From Cymbomonas tetramitiformis (Eukaryota > Chlorophyta > Pyramimonadophyceae > Pyramimonadales > Pyramimonadaceae): a stretch of DNA of 64,000 bases. The DNA is taken from assembly GCA_001247695.2 (NCBI GenBank), contig LGRX02027682.1, positions 1 through 64,000 of the forward strand. Reading direction: 5' to 3'. A model generated the notes under the pieces. The model was given only the letters and a program-made list of their open reading frames with translations, was not told where the DNA came from and searched no databases. Numbering within the stretch: the stretch's first letter is position 1; each line of letters begins with the position of its first letter. Of this stretch, positions 19,738-29,641 are shown piece by piece. The position numbers and the translations under genes are program-made.

Positions 19738-20629
19738 GCTGTACATGGTCACCATCAGCGGCAAGGAGCTTCTGGTACCCAAGCCCTGTGACAGGATTCA
19801 GCTGGTGCGTGAGTACCACGAGAGGACTGGCCATTGGGGCATCAGGCGGACGTTGAACCTGTTGTGGCAACGCCATTACTGGGTGGGCATGAAACAAGAT
19901 GTCAGAGCAGTGATCACACAATGTGAGACTTGCCAGAGGGTGAAGACGCACTACGCGCGGGAGGAGGCGATGCGCACGCCGCTGGAGATCAAATCCTTTA
20001 TGTATCGCTGGTCCCTGGACTTGGCTTGGTCCACAAAACGCGTCACTAAGGCTGGGAACCAACGCGTCTTTGTCATGACCGAACATTACACGCGCTTCAT
20101 TGTGTGCGTTCCGATTCCCAACAAGGAAGCCTCCGCCGTCGCCAGCGCGTTTCGCAACCACGTCCTGTCTGTGTTTGGGGCGCCAGCGGAATGCCTCGTG
20201 GATGGGGGTACTGAATTTGAGGGTGAGTTCGCTGCACTATGCAGACAGTGTCTCATCGACCGGAGAGTGACCTCGCCGAGTTCCCCAGAGAGCAACGGCC
20301 TGACCGAGCGGGTGGTACGCACCATCAAGTTTTGCTTCAAGAAGATGGCCCTCGACAAGGGCCTGGACTTCGAGTGGGACGAGATGCTTTGGTCACTTGT
20401 GCTCAGTTACAACGCAGCCAAGCAGCAGTCGACTGGGGTTGCGCCGTTCACGCTGCTGTTCGCCCAGGAAGCTACTGTGCCACCAGACCTCCGTGCGCGA
20501 CCTGAGCTGGACTTTGAAAGGCAGGACGAGCGAACTCTGGCTGAGGATTTGTTGCAGCGAGCGGCTAGCTATCGTGAAGAAGCTCATGGTGCACGCAGGA
20601 TGCAACTTGGAAATCGCTCAACACCGTGA
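19672..20629 (+). CDS. Retroviral-type integrase (zinc finger and DDE core)
   Basis: Inserts the element's DNA copy into the genome. The N-terminal HHCC zinc finger is visible (HERTGH then CETCQRVK), preceded by the usual RAARHRWDEL...LLVPKP lead-in. The catalytic triad is Asp in RWSLDLAW, Asp in LVDGGTEFEGEF and Glu in SPESNGLTERVVRTIK. The first in-frame ATG is 19730, but homology extends upstream to about 19672. The frame is lost at about 20590; the last 15 residues look out of register, and the integrase tail continues in the next ORF. Confidence 0.9.
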
Positions 20630-22130
20630 CACCCTGCTGTACGAGCACAGGAGGAGTGGCAGCTACAAGCCAAAGCCGCATCAGTTCAAGGCGGGTGACT
20701 TCGTGTATATAAGACAACAACCACGCTCTGGCATGGAGGTAGCCACCAAGCCAGCCATTCTGAAGTTGGTCAAGGTGCAGAAGGACGGGGTGGTGGTCTT
20801 GGAAGACAGCACCAAGTTACGGGAGAAGAGTATGGTGCAAAACATTGCGCCGTGCCACTTGCAGGTGAAGGACCAGTATGACTGCAGCGCAGCCATTCCC
20901 AGTAAACATCTCGCGTGTGAGAAGTGCATGAGGACAGATGGAGAGGCATCGATGCTGTTGTGTGATACATGTAATCGTGGCTATCACATTTGGTGTCTGG
21001 AGCCGGCGCTGGACAAAGTGCCTGAAGGAGATTGGCAATGCCCCAAATGCTTGGGTGTGGCTATGGTGGCAGCCTCCGCCGAGGTGGGCGCATCCATCGT
21101 GGAAAGAATGGCTGCCATGGAACTGCAGCTGAAAGAGAAATTGGGAGCAGACACGATGTTATTGCCTGCGGACGTGGGCCCACACCGGGCAGTAAGACCG
21201 GGACGTGAACATCCATGGCAGGCGCTTACGTCGCGACAGATTGCCAGGAAGGAGGGGACCATGGGGGATCTCCCAGACAGAGTGGCGTGGGGAAGTCAGG
21301 CAGAACTGAGCAGGGTGATCACAGACTTGATGCCAGGACATTGGCATGATGGCCACCGCACCATCCTGAGCCGAAAGTGTTCAGAGCAGCACACTCGTGC
21401 GAGGAGCTTACGGAAGGCAGCTACAGTGCAGGCCATGAGCCCGGAGGAGGTGCCGAGGAGGGGGGACGTTACTCAGTTGAACAGAGCTCAAGTAAAGATT
21501 GCCAATCAGCTGGACTGGGGCTTGGAACTGGTCATGACGGTTCCTCAAGAAGTCAGGCGCCTGGCGCACGAGGTGAGTTGGAAGAAGATCACACAGGTCT
21601 GGGACCCGTGGGCTGGTACAGGTGTGATTGGCAAGGTGATGTCACTGGAGTGGCCTCACTTGGAGTTCATGAACAACGATTGGAATCCGCAGTTGAAATG
21701 GCCTGAAGCCCTCAATGCACTACAGCCGGGCAACTATCGTGCTTGGAAGGAGAAGTATGGAGTATGTGATGCGGTGATAACCTCACCTTGGTTCGCCGTA
21801 CTGGATATTGCATTGCCATTGGCAGTGCTGGCCAGCAGAGTGGTGGCTTGCATTCACGTGCCATGGCACTATATGACAGACATGACAGAGAGCAGGGCGC
21901 AGTACTTTCGCAAACTGTGTCATGCTGGACGCTTGCATGTGATTGGACACTTGGAGCATGGGCCCATAGGTAGAAGATGTATGTGGGTGATGGTGTTTCG
22001 AAACCCTTTGACACGAGCAAGGATGCTACGAGGAGGAGAAGCCACTGGAGTGGGTATGTTTACTTTCAGCATGGGCAAGTTCGCGCTGGATGGTGCTACA
22101 ACAGAAGATGCTGAACAAGCTCTTATCTAA
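20590..22130 (+). CDS. Integrase tail, PHD finger and second methyltransferase-like domain
   Basis: The frame opens at 20397, but homology starts near 20590 (EIAQHRDTLLYE). An integrase C-terminal region follows (FKAGDFVYIRQQPRSG...NIAPCHLQV). Next is a canonical C4HC3 PHD finger, CEKC...CDTCNRGYHIWCLEP...WQCPKC, the fold that reads histone tails. After a basic linker comes a Rossmann-type methyltransferase signature: VWDPWAGTGVIGKVM (motif I) and, about 60 residues later, DAVITSPWFAVLDIALPL, whose SPWF resembles the DPPY/NPPF box of amino-methyltransferases acting on adenine N6 or cytosine N4. The amino-methyltransferase assignment is inference. The ORF ends at 22130, 35 bp before the LTR. 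PHD and methyltransferase may help the element target or mark chromatin. Confidence 0.8.
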
Positions 22131-22155
22131 TGTCTGTGCTACCAGTGGCAGCTAC

Positions 22156-22165
22156 AGATGGGGGA
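22156..22165 (+). other. Polypurine tract
   Basis: AGATGGGGGA lies immediately 5' of the TG that starts the 3' LTR, the expected place for the plus-strand primer. Confidence 0.7.
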
Positions 22166-22780
22166 TGTTGAGAAAAAGAGCTTGCATAGGAAGCTAAAGG
22201 TAGTTATCAAAAAATTTGAACTTTTGTGTGGTTACAGTAAGAGGTTGACTGCACAGTGACATAAGACAATGTATATAGTACTGAGCTGGTGTTATAGGGA
22301 TACTGACATTAAGTAAGACTGTTTGGTAGTAGGACTAGATAGTCGTGCTTCTTAAGGACACGTCGTGCATAAGTTCGCGACAGCTGTCACAAACCGCGGC
22401 TTGTCGTGTACCTTAGCCGGGTTGTGACACCTGGGACAGTAGTCCCTGTGACGAACATATGACACGCGCAGCACAATACGCGCGAGCGGTTACAGAAGTG
22501 ACAGGGTACGGAAGTACGGATGGGTGTTACATCTTATTTGGAGGTAGCAACTGTAATATGTAGGGCGGCGTAGCCGAGAGAGGCAGGCGCTCATTTTTTG
22601 TTTTGTCTTCGTAACAGTGAGTTCCAATAGAGGAAGTTCTTGCTCAGACCGCGAAAACAGCAGTGTTATGATATAGCAATTTATGATTTATGATATTCTT
22701 TTGCTTGTGAAGTTGTGCATAGATTCTGTGGACTTGTGCTTAAATATTGGCGTCAGAACTGCATACTGCAGTCTTTTACA
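22166..22780 (+). repeat. 3' LTR of the Ty3-like element (615 bp)
   Basis: Begins TGTTGAGAAAAAGAGC and ends GCAGTCTTTTACA, with the TG...CA termini of LTRs. The next 137 bp repeat its start almost exactly, which fixes the length. No matching copy was seen left of the coding region. Confidence 0.85.
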
Positions 22781-22917
22781 TGTTGAGAAAAAGAGCTTGC
22801 ATAGGAAGCTAAAGGTAGTTATCAAAAAAATTGAACTTTTGTGTGGTTACAGTAAGAGGTTGACTGCACAGTGACATAAGACAATGTATATAGTACTGAG
22901 CTGGTGTTATAGGGATA
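22781..22917 (+). repeat. Second LTR copy, part 1
   Basis: Repeats the first 137 bp of the LTR, then is interrupted after TA by the Tc1/mariner-type element. It continues at 25460. Confidence 0.88.
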
Positions 22918-22958
22918 CAGTAAACACTCATATTTAATGAAACGAGATCGCTCCAGAC

Positions 22959-22981
22959 CAAATCACTAAAATCGTGACCCC
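22959..22981 (+). repeat. Subterminal direct repeat, left copy
   Basis: AAATCACTAAAATCGTGACC recurs near the right end at about 25374-25394, in the same orientation, 2.4 kb away. It could be a subterminal repeat of the host element or the edges of an older inner insertion. Confidence 0.75.
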
Positions 22982-23329
22982 CCGCGCCGCGCCGTGCTAA
23001 TGAATTGTTCATTAGAAGGAACGCGATTCATGAGCCAGCCAGCACCATTCGTTATTTTCCTCACGTCAGCCTTACAAACTGAAATTTTCGAGAAAACTGT
23101 GTGCTGATTTTTCGAAGTGATAAAATGGACCCAGCGAGTAGGCAACAGCTTAGAGAGCTGCACACAGACATGAAGACAGACAGACAGATATTATGGTGTA
23201 CACACCATAACACCAATAATTGCCTACAGTAATGCCATGTGCAATAATTAGCCTAAAGCCATGTGCACCGCGTCAAGTTATGCCAGCGTCAATTCCTTAT
23301 GTTAAGATTGCCGAAGGTAGCACTTCATT

Positions 23330-23462
23330 TTTGTCGCAAGGTTATTTTATTTGTCGCACCGTGCGACAAAACTGCAATTATACCGTGCGACATAAATGAG
23401 CGTTGCGCTCATTTCTGTCGCACCTGCGACAAACATGAGCGCAACGCTCATTTCTGTCGTGA
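23330..23462. repeat. Cluster of short palindromes
   Basis: AATGAGCGttgCGCTCATT and ATGAGCGcaaCGCTCAT, interleaved with repeated TGTCGCAC / GTGCGACA motifs. The stretch could fold into adjacent hairpins. Confidence 0.75.
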
Positions 23463-23869
23463 AAATTCACAGAAAATTTCCGAAAATGAAAATAAGCCAG
23501 GGGGAACACAAACGAATAGTACCGCGATTATGACTTTAAAACAAAATTACTGAACGAGTAGTACCGCGAATATTACATAAAACACAGGTGTATTAAACGA
23601 TCACTTGGGGACATTCATATAGCACGAGGCATACATGGGTAGCAAGCAAGCAAGCATTTCAGATGGATAAAGATACTAAGAGAAAAACCGATTACTCTCT
23701 TAAAAAATATTAGCATAATTACTTAATACTACTAGGCTGCTAGTTTCTAATACAAGGATTCAACTACCCGAGGGCGATATGAAAATCTAAACTAGGAAAC
23801 TAGAGCACAGCGCACGTTCCAAAATCTTCAGAACCAAAACGATTCCTGCAGCACACGAACAGCGAATCA

Positions 23870-24420
23870 GTCAGGACGTTGGGGATCGAACCCAATACTG
23901 ACAGCCAACTGCTGTCCGCATTTCACCCTCGGGTGGGCATCTACGTACAAAATAGACGTTTTGAAATCAGCAGCGGAACAGTGGGTGGGAAATCTGAAAT
24001 TCTGAACATCAATAATCGGCGAAACCTAAACAGAGCTGGAAGTCACACGATGCCGCCAGAGTGCTGGCGGCATAAAAAGATGCTCGGCGTAAAAAACAAA
24101 ACCTGCAAAAAACGAAACGCTGGTTAGTAAAGACGTTGGGAATCGAACCCAACCCGTCGGAGAATCCCGCCGGTCTCCAAGCACCCCTTCAGCTTAGTAG
24201 GGCCAGAGGGAAAGATGCCGCCAGGAACGTTGCTGGCGGCTGCAGAAAAGGCACAGCATGAATTATACACGATGGCCGTTACTGGCGCCTTCAGAAAAGG
24301 CACAGCATAAACCTGCAAAAAAACAGAGCGCTGCTCAGGAAGGAAGAATTCCTGTTGGAAATTGAACCCAAACCGTCAGGCGGGATGCAAAGACGCCCGA
24401 CGGCCTCCAATCATCCATAT
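23870..24420 (-). repeat. Three tRNA-like (SINE-like) modules
   Basis: On the minus strand, GGGTTCGATTCCCAAC (24134-24150) and GGGTTCGATCCCCAAC (about 23878-23894) match the tRNA T-arm / B-box consensus GGTTCRANNCC. A third, weaker copy (GGGTTCAATTTCCAAC) lies near 24357-24372. Each is preceded by a similar GC-rich stem-like stretch. They look like tRNA-derived remnants; no complete tRNA cloverleaf was convincing. Confidence 0.45.
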
Positions 24421-24733
24421 ATCGCAGGATGGGCTGCTGGTGGGATGCGGCTCATGTGAGAACATCGCAGGAACGCCCCCCCGCCGGGTTCCACGCATGC
24501 ACACGAAAACATGGTCGATATGAAATATCGCTAAAGGAAAGTAGCGCGCAAAAATCATTAATCAAACAAAAACACAAGCCGCGCGCTGAAACAGCGAGCA
24601 GGTAGGCGCAAGATAAGAGCTTGGAGAAAAATGAAAACGTTGCCGACCAGGATCATACCATATCCACTTTTGTCCGGGCCGCGCCGCCGATAGGAGTGGT
24701 GAGATGATCTTGAATGACGAGATGCGTAAATAA

Positions 24734-25070
24734 TTGTAAATTCCGCATATCTTCGGGGTTAAATATGGAATTGTTACCCGTGTCTCTCGTTGTCGGTTAC
24801 TAACGATCGGCCGAAACGATCCGGGGTAGGACTGCTGATGATGATGTTGAGATCGGTAAACCTGTTAGAGCAGTTTTGCGACAAATTCATAATTGTAAAT
24901 TCCGCATATCTTCGGGGTAAAATATGGAATTGTTACCCGTGTCTCTCGTTGTCGGTTACGAACGATCGGTCGAAAGAATCCGGGGTAGGACTGCTGAGAT
25001 GCTATCGTATCATGATTGGCCGGTAAAGCGCGAGCGCTCGACACAATCCGGGGTAGGACTGCTGACATGG
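24734..25070 (+). repeat. 160-bp tandem repeat
   Basis: The unit has core attccgcatatcttcggggt and a second motif atccggggtaggactgctga. Two nearly full copies (24734-24838 and 24894-25000) and a partial third (25040-25065) are present. Confidence 0.85.
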
Positions 25071-25459
25071 GCAGAAATTTTTTGGAAAATTTCCAACGGC
25101 ATAATTTTTGAGGGACAGCTCCTGCGGTGTGGCCTGTTGATGTCACTTTTTTCCAGGAAACCTGTTTCGCTCCTTTAAGGGAAACGAAATGAAAAACAGC
25201 ATATTTCTGAAAAAGCTGCGAAGCGTCGTTAATATAAACGAATCTTTTTGCGACACGACAAATAAAAAGACCTCGCGACACAAATGAGATGCTTCCATTG
25301 CCGAAAGCATGCCAGCCAGCGAGCGCCTTCCTTATTTTGGACCTCTTCCTTATTTTTTTGGGTCCAGCCAGCCAAATCACTAAAATCGTGACCCCACCCC
25401 CCCCAAAACGCTGGCTGATTCCTTAACGGTGAATTCCTTAATACTGAGTGTCTACTGTA

Positions 25460-25539
25460 CTGACATTAAGTAAGACTGTTTGGTAGTAGGACTAGATAGT
25501 CGTGTTTCGTAAGGACACGTCGTGCATAAGTTCGCGACA
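25460..25539 (+). repeat. Second LTR copy, part 2 (truncated)
   Basis: Matches LTR positions 22304-22383 with a few differences (gtcgtgtttcgtaagg against gtcgtgcttcttaagg). It ends at ttcgcgaca, where the minus-strand gypsy element begins. The remaining 400 bp or so of the LTR are not found on the far side. Confidence 0.85.
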
Positions 25540-26213
25540 TTTGCGCTGGAGAACTGCCGGCTTTCGAAGGCCAAGGGCTGCAAGCCTCGTCCCTGATCCT
25601 GCATGAGTACACCCCCTAGTGCAACTCCACTGGCGTCTGTCTGCACGAAGAAGGGTCTGGAGCCGTCTGCGGCGCCCTTTTGATCGGGTAGGGCCAAGGC
25701 TGGGGAAGAAATCAAAGCAGTTTTGAGCTGTTTAAATGATGCTTTTTCATTCTCGCCCCAGGTCCATTCCACGCCGGATTTGGTGAGGCGGGTCAGCGGG
25801 TACGCGAGGTCTGCGAAGTTCTGGATGTACCTTCGGTAGAAGCCACACATGCCCAGGAACTGTCGCACGTGTGTGACAGTCTCTAGGTCTGGCCAGTCGC
25901 GCACCGACGCGACCTTATCCTGCTGTGGGCGACATCCATCCCGATCCACCACGTGCCCTAGGAACCGGACTGCTCGTTTGCACAGTTTGACTTTTGACTT
26001 CTTAAGATAGACGGAATTCTTTCGACACGCTTCTAAGACCTGGCGGAGGTGGTCGAGATGTACCTCGTGGGCGCTCTTACCCGGAACCTCAGCTGAGAAA
26101 ATCATGATGTCATCTACAAATACCCTGCAAAAGGGTAGGTGCCCGAGATACTGGGTCATCACCCTTTGCCAGGTACTTGGGAGTTTGACAATCCCATAGG
26201 CATGACCAACCAC
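25540..26213 (-). pseudogene. Gypsy reverse transcriptase C-terminal half and RNase H start
   Basis: In-frame homology begins at about 26172 with PSTWQRVM, then the catalytic box FVDDIMIFS, then RFLGHVVDRDG and RQFLGMCGFYRRYIQNFA (thumb/connection). RNase H begins VQTDASGVALGGVL and stops after AFESRQFSSA, where the element is broken. The roughly 16 residues before the homology and those after the breakpoint are unrelated read-through. The shift from the preceding frame lies at a CCC run (about 26180). Confidence 0.88.
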
Positions 26214-27478
26214 TCGTACGCTCCAAAGTGCGTAGTCATTGCAGTCTTCTCCACGTCATCCGCTCCCATAGGGACCTGCCAAAATCCCCAAAGGGCATCC
26301 ATCGTAGAAAAGACGGTAGCCCCTTGTAGGTCATCTAAGAGACTCTGCACATCCGGAAGGGGGTACTTATCTTTGATCGTGATCTCATTGATCTGTCTGT
26401 AGTCGATGACTAGACGCAGCTCCTTGGGGTTACTTGGCTTGGGGACCATCAACACGGGACAGCCCCACGGAGAGGCTGAGGGTCGTATGTACCCTTTGGC
26501 TAAGAGTTCGTCTAGCTGTTGCCGGAGTTGCCGCAACTCCTCCTGCGACAACTTGTATCCTCGCCGGTGCAAGGGGTTCCCGTTCCAATCTGGCCGGAGA
26601 CGGATGCCGGCCTTGCACTCCCTTGACTGGACCGAGTCCGGCAGCTCTGTGCAAATGACATCCGCGAATTCCTTTTCCAGGTCCCTAAGCTGCTGCCAGA
26701 TTTCTGGCGACACTGTCTCGTCTATTTCGTCCTCCGGCGGTTGCGGGGAGGCCTGATATGTGGTCCGTGGAGCTGGCGGCGGGGTAGTGACTGGCGGGAC
26801 GACTGGTGCCGGCTGATCTGTGGACCGTGGAGCTGGCGGCGGGGTAGTGACTGGCGGAACGACTGGTGCCGGGGTTCTCGACTTCTGCTCCTGAGGGCTC
26901 GGAACGGTGGGGACTTCTGGTCCCGGCGGCTGCTCAGTGGAGGGGCCACCTTCAGCACCAGGCTGACCGACTGCTGCGACCTGGTCACGCCAACGCACTC
27001 GCTTACGCCGTGCTCGGGGTCGACGCTCCGCGACCAGACCTCGGCCCTGCTGGAGCGCCGCGGCCGCCTGAGCGTGCCAGGTGGGTGGCTTCCCGGCTGC
27101 ATGATCCTCTATCGCCTGTCTACGCACCGCTGGCGGAAGCAATGCAAACGCCCCGTTCGCCTCCTGCTTGCTAGCGAAAACGCTGAGAGGGTCAGGATGA
27201 TCCCCGGCCTCGTCAACCGTACTCGCAAATCCCTTCGGCCTAATATCCTCGACCACCGCCCCTACCTTCCGCAAATGACACGCCCCGTCCACGTCACTGT
27301 AGCCGGAATCGGAGCTGTCCGAAACCAACCCTCCCGGCTCCTCAGACTCCCCTGCTCCGTCCGGCACCGTTGTGCTGGGGCGCACGCTGACCTCACTATC
27401 CTCGGACCCGGAGGAGGGTTCTGACGCTAGGCCTGCTACGACATCGTTGGGGGAATCCTCGTCGGAATCTCCCCCCCC
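26172..27478 (-). pseudogene. Gypsy linker and reverse transcriptase N-terminal half
   Basis: Starts after a G-run frameshift following the protease. An acidic, Pro-rich linker comes first, including a 62-bp tandem duplication (26760-26880) that encodes APVVPPVTTPPPAPR twice. Reverse transcriptase follows: LRPDWNGNPLHRRGYKLSQE, GYIRPSASPWGCPVLMVPKP, LRLVIDYRQIN and the first catalytic Asp region FSTMDALWGFWQV. ALWGFWQ replaces the usual LxSGYHQ. The frame ends after LVMPMGLSNS, one base out of register with the next segment. The open frame extends from 27712 to 26159. Confidence 0.88.
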
Positions 27479-29052
27479 TTGTTGCAAGCCGACGCGCCAA
27501 AAGACCCATCGGGGGCGAGGTAGACAACGAAAGCTTGCTCCTCTTTGTTTCGGAGGGCCCGCAGGTCCCGACGAGCTCGACGTTGACTCAAAATGACTCC
27601 CTGTACCAGTGCCATTGCTGTGTCCTTGGGGCGACCGGGGTCCGGGGATCCCGGCGAACAGCCGGTGATGACGACCTCTTCCCTGCCCTTGGTGAACCGG
27701 ACCGAACCCCAATTCTTATAATCCAGTGTAACTGGGGAAAGGTTTGCCAGCCAAGGACCTCCCAAGATGACATCCACCTTGAGGTCAAGGGGCATCACCC
27801 GAAGCTCAACCTGCTGGCCGTACGCTCCTTTTGACGTCTCAGCAAAGAGCTTGGGCCTGATGCAGGAATTAGCATCATACGTGGTGCCGTCAGCCACTCG
27901 AACTCGCATGGCTTGCTCGTGGCGCACCGGCTTGACGCCGGTGAGCTTCTGCAGTGTACTCTTCGCAATAATGTTGGTGGACGCTCCTGAATCCACCAAC
28001 ACCTTGACTCTGACGCCCGCGATCCAGGCCCAAAACAACAGTAACGTCGGTGTGCGACTGTGCCTGTCAAAACTCCTCGGGCGTGCTCCCATCGAGGACA
28101 CCGCTGCCAGGGACTCACACCAGCTCGGACTGATATCGCCGTTCTGCATTATGCAGTCCAGGCGGGTGACTGGCGTTCCTCCTTCTGCGTCGGAGTCAGA
28201 GTCCGGGAGGAAGTAAGTGCATGCGTCAGCTAGCAGGCCGATGGCGACTGCCTTCTGAACTGCACTTCGCTCCGGAAAGTCTGGGGGGGAAACCGCGACC
28301 TGAACTGACGCTGCAGCCAGTTTAGCCGCTATGTGGTTTCTGACCTGCTCGTCCCGGTGCATCAGCTCATTGTCCTGCTGAAGTTCCCTATTTTCCCTAT
28401 CCAATTCCTCCTGCACGAAGGCGTGGAAGTCCGCATGGCTCTCTGTTGTGGTAGAAGCCGGTTCCCTATCCTCCAACTCGTATCTGCGTTGCAATCGAGA
28501 GGTTCGAAGCGCCTTGTCTTCAGGAGACAGCCATGGTCTACGTTTCGGATTCAAGGCCTGGCGAGCCCTGCTTCTGGTCAACCACGGCCGACTGGGCCTC
28601 GAAGTTCTCTCTGGTGGTGAGAGTTCTTCTCCCTCGACGGGCTTGGGCTTGGCTACGCGAACGTACCGTCCAAACTCCTGATCTAAAATGGCTCGGCGTC
28701 GGCGGTTGAATTCACGTACCCTGACGAGGCGCTTCAGGCGCTTCTCTAACTCTTCTCGATTCAACTGGGGCTTACTAGTTGTAGGACCAAGCGGGTTCTT
28801 CCTCACTCGCCTTTGCCCTGCTCTCCAAAGTGCAAGGGACTTGACCGGTCGGACCTCTGACTCTTCCAGCTCCAGATACCTTTCTAGCGCCCTAATGGCG
28901 GGGCGCAGGCGAGCACCTGGCTGCTGGGCCTTAAAGGCTTTCCTAACTCTGGTGGGTAAACGCTGAGCTCTGAACTTCCAGTGCCCGCGAACTCTCGCAA
29001 CGTCCGACCCCATGGTTCTCCAAGTGCTGTAGGTAGACTGCCCGTGGCTCAA
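27436..29052 (-). pseudogene. Gypsy aspartic protease segment
   Basis: The N-terminal 300 residues or so are basic and of unknown role. The retropepsin-like domain is near residue 350: VKVLVDSGASTNIIAKSTL has the catalytic Asp-Ser-Gly, followed by LDLKVDVILGGPWLA (the ILG motif before the second half). It would cleave the element's polyprotein. The reading frame is lost about 15 residues before the stop, at a run of C (minus-strand G) near 27473, where the next pol segment continues in another frame. Confidence 0.85.
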
Positions 29053-29641
29053 CTGTGTGGCTTGACCGGTTTTTATCCCGGGTGTCCACGCCAGTGATCC
29101 AGCAGAGCAGCTCCCATGGCTCCTCGGGACGCGGAACCGAGGCGGTCGCTGGGGTTCTGGCGGACTTCCAGAAGTTCGCCTGCTCTCTCTGAATGCGTTG
29201 CTCGACCTGTTCCCGCTCAGGAGGCTCTGGGCTTCCTGTGCGGGTGGCGGCTAGCATGTCCAAATCTCCCTGTTCACACTCCCTGACCTGACTCTGGTTC
29301 CTGAGGTGGCGCCTAGCGCTGCTACTAAGATGCCTCCCGCACCTTCTCCACCTATCACGCAGCACCTGCATCGCTGTGGACGCCGGCGCGGGGCCCTTCT
29401 GTCCCCCCGACCCCGCTTTGACGGGGCTCGCGCCCTTTACTGCGGGGAGGGCGCCCCGGGCTGGGGAGCGTCCTCCGGAACAAAATCCAGTCCAATGGCA
29501 GCCAAAGCTTCTTCTACCATCAAATCGTCCCCTATTAACGCCAGGGTGTCCTCCAGGAGGCTCTTGGCCCACTCTTTTGGGCGCTGCTTTGCCTGCGGAC
29601 AGTCGCGGGCGTAATGGTCCATGCCCTTGCACAGACGGCAA
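28943..29641 (-). CDS. Possible pol N-terminal region in overlapping frame
   Basis: A 232-residue open frame bridging gag and protease. The stretch QSQVRECEQGDLDMLAATRT...REEQ-like charged sequence and EPWELLCWITGVD reads like protein, while its first 100 residues overlap gag and are probably a shadow. It may be the start of pol before a frameshift into the protease frame at about 29040. No domain recognised. Confidence 0.3.
   Translation of the reverse strand: MPSVQGHGPLRPRLSAGKAAPKRVGQEPPGGHPGVNRGRFDGRRSFGCHWTGFCSGGRSPARGALPAVKGASPVKAGSGGQKGPAPASTAMQVLRDRWRRCGRHLSSSARRHLRNQSQVRECEQGDLDMLAATRTGSPEPPEREQVEQRIQREQANFWKSARTPATASVPRPEEPWELLCWITGVDTRDKNRSSHTVEPRAVYLQHLENHGVGRCESSRALEVQSSAFTHQS

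Larger units (their letters stand above)
15048..22780 (+). mobile_element. Ty3-like LTR retrotransposon carrying methyltransferases and a PHD finger
   Basis: Domain order on the plus strand: hydrophobic ORF, reverse transcriptase, RNase H, DNA cytosine-5 methyltransferase, zinc-finger integrase, integrase C-terminal region, PHD finger, second methyltransferase-like domain, polypurine tract, 3' LTR. Integrase after RNase H is Ty3 order, here with the cytosine methyltransferase placed between them. No gag zinc knuckle or Asp-Ser/Thr-Gly protease was found upstream of the reverse transcriptase, and no 5' LTR was located. Six net +1 frame changes break the coding region. Eukaryotic retrotransposons carrying cytosine methyltransferases have, as I recall, been reported in dinoflagellates and charophyte algae. 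The second methyltransferase and the PHD finger on the same element make this copy unusual. Confidence 0.85.
22918..25457. mobile_element. TA-flanked Tc1/mariner-type element (non-autonomous), 2.54 kb
   Basis: Inserted in the second LTR copy: gggaTA-CAGTAAACACTC at the left, GAGTGTCTACTG-TActgacatt at the right. The intact LTR, gggatactgacatt, shows that TA was duplicated. The ends are imperfect inverted repeats (CAGTAAACACTC against CAGTAGACACTC). TA duplication plus CAGT ends fit Tc1/mariner/pogo elements. No transposase frame is visible, so it is probably mobilised by another copy. Confidence 0.78.
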
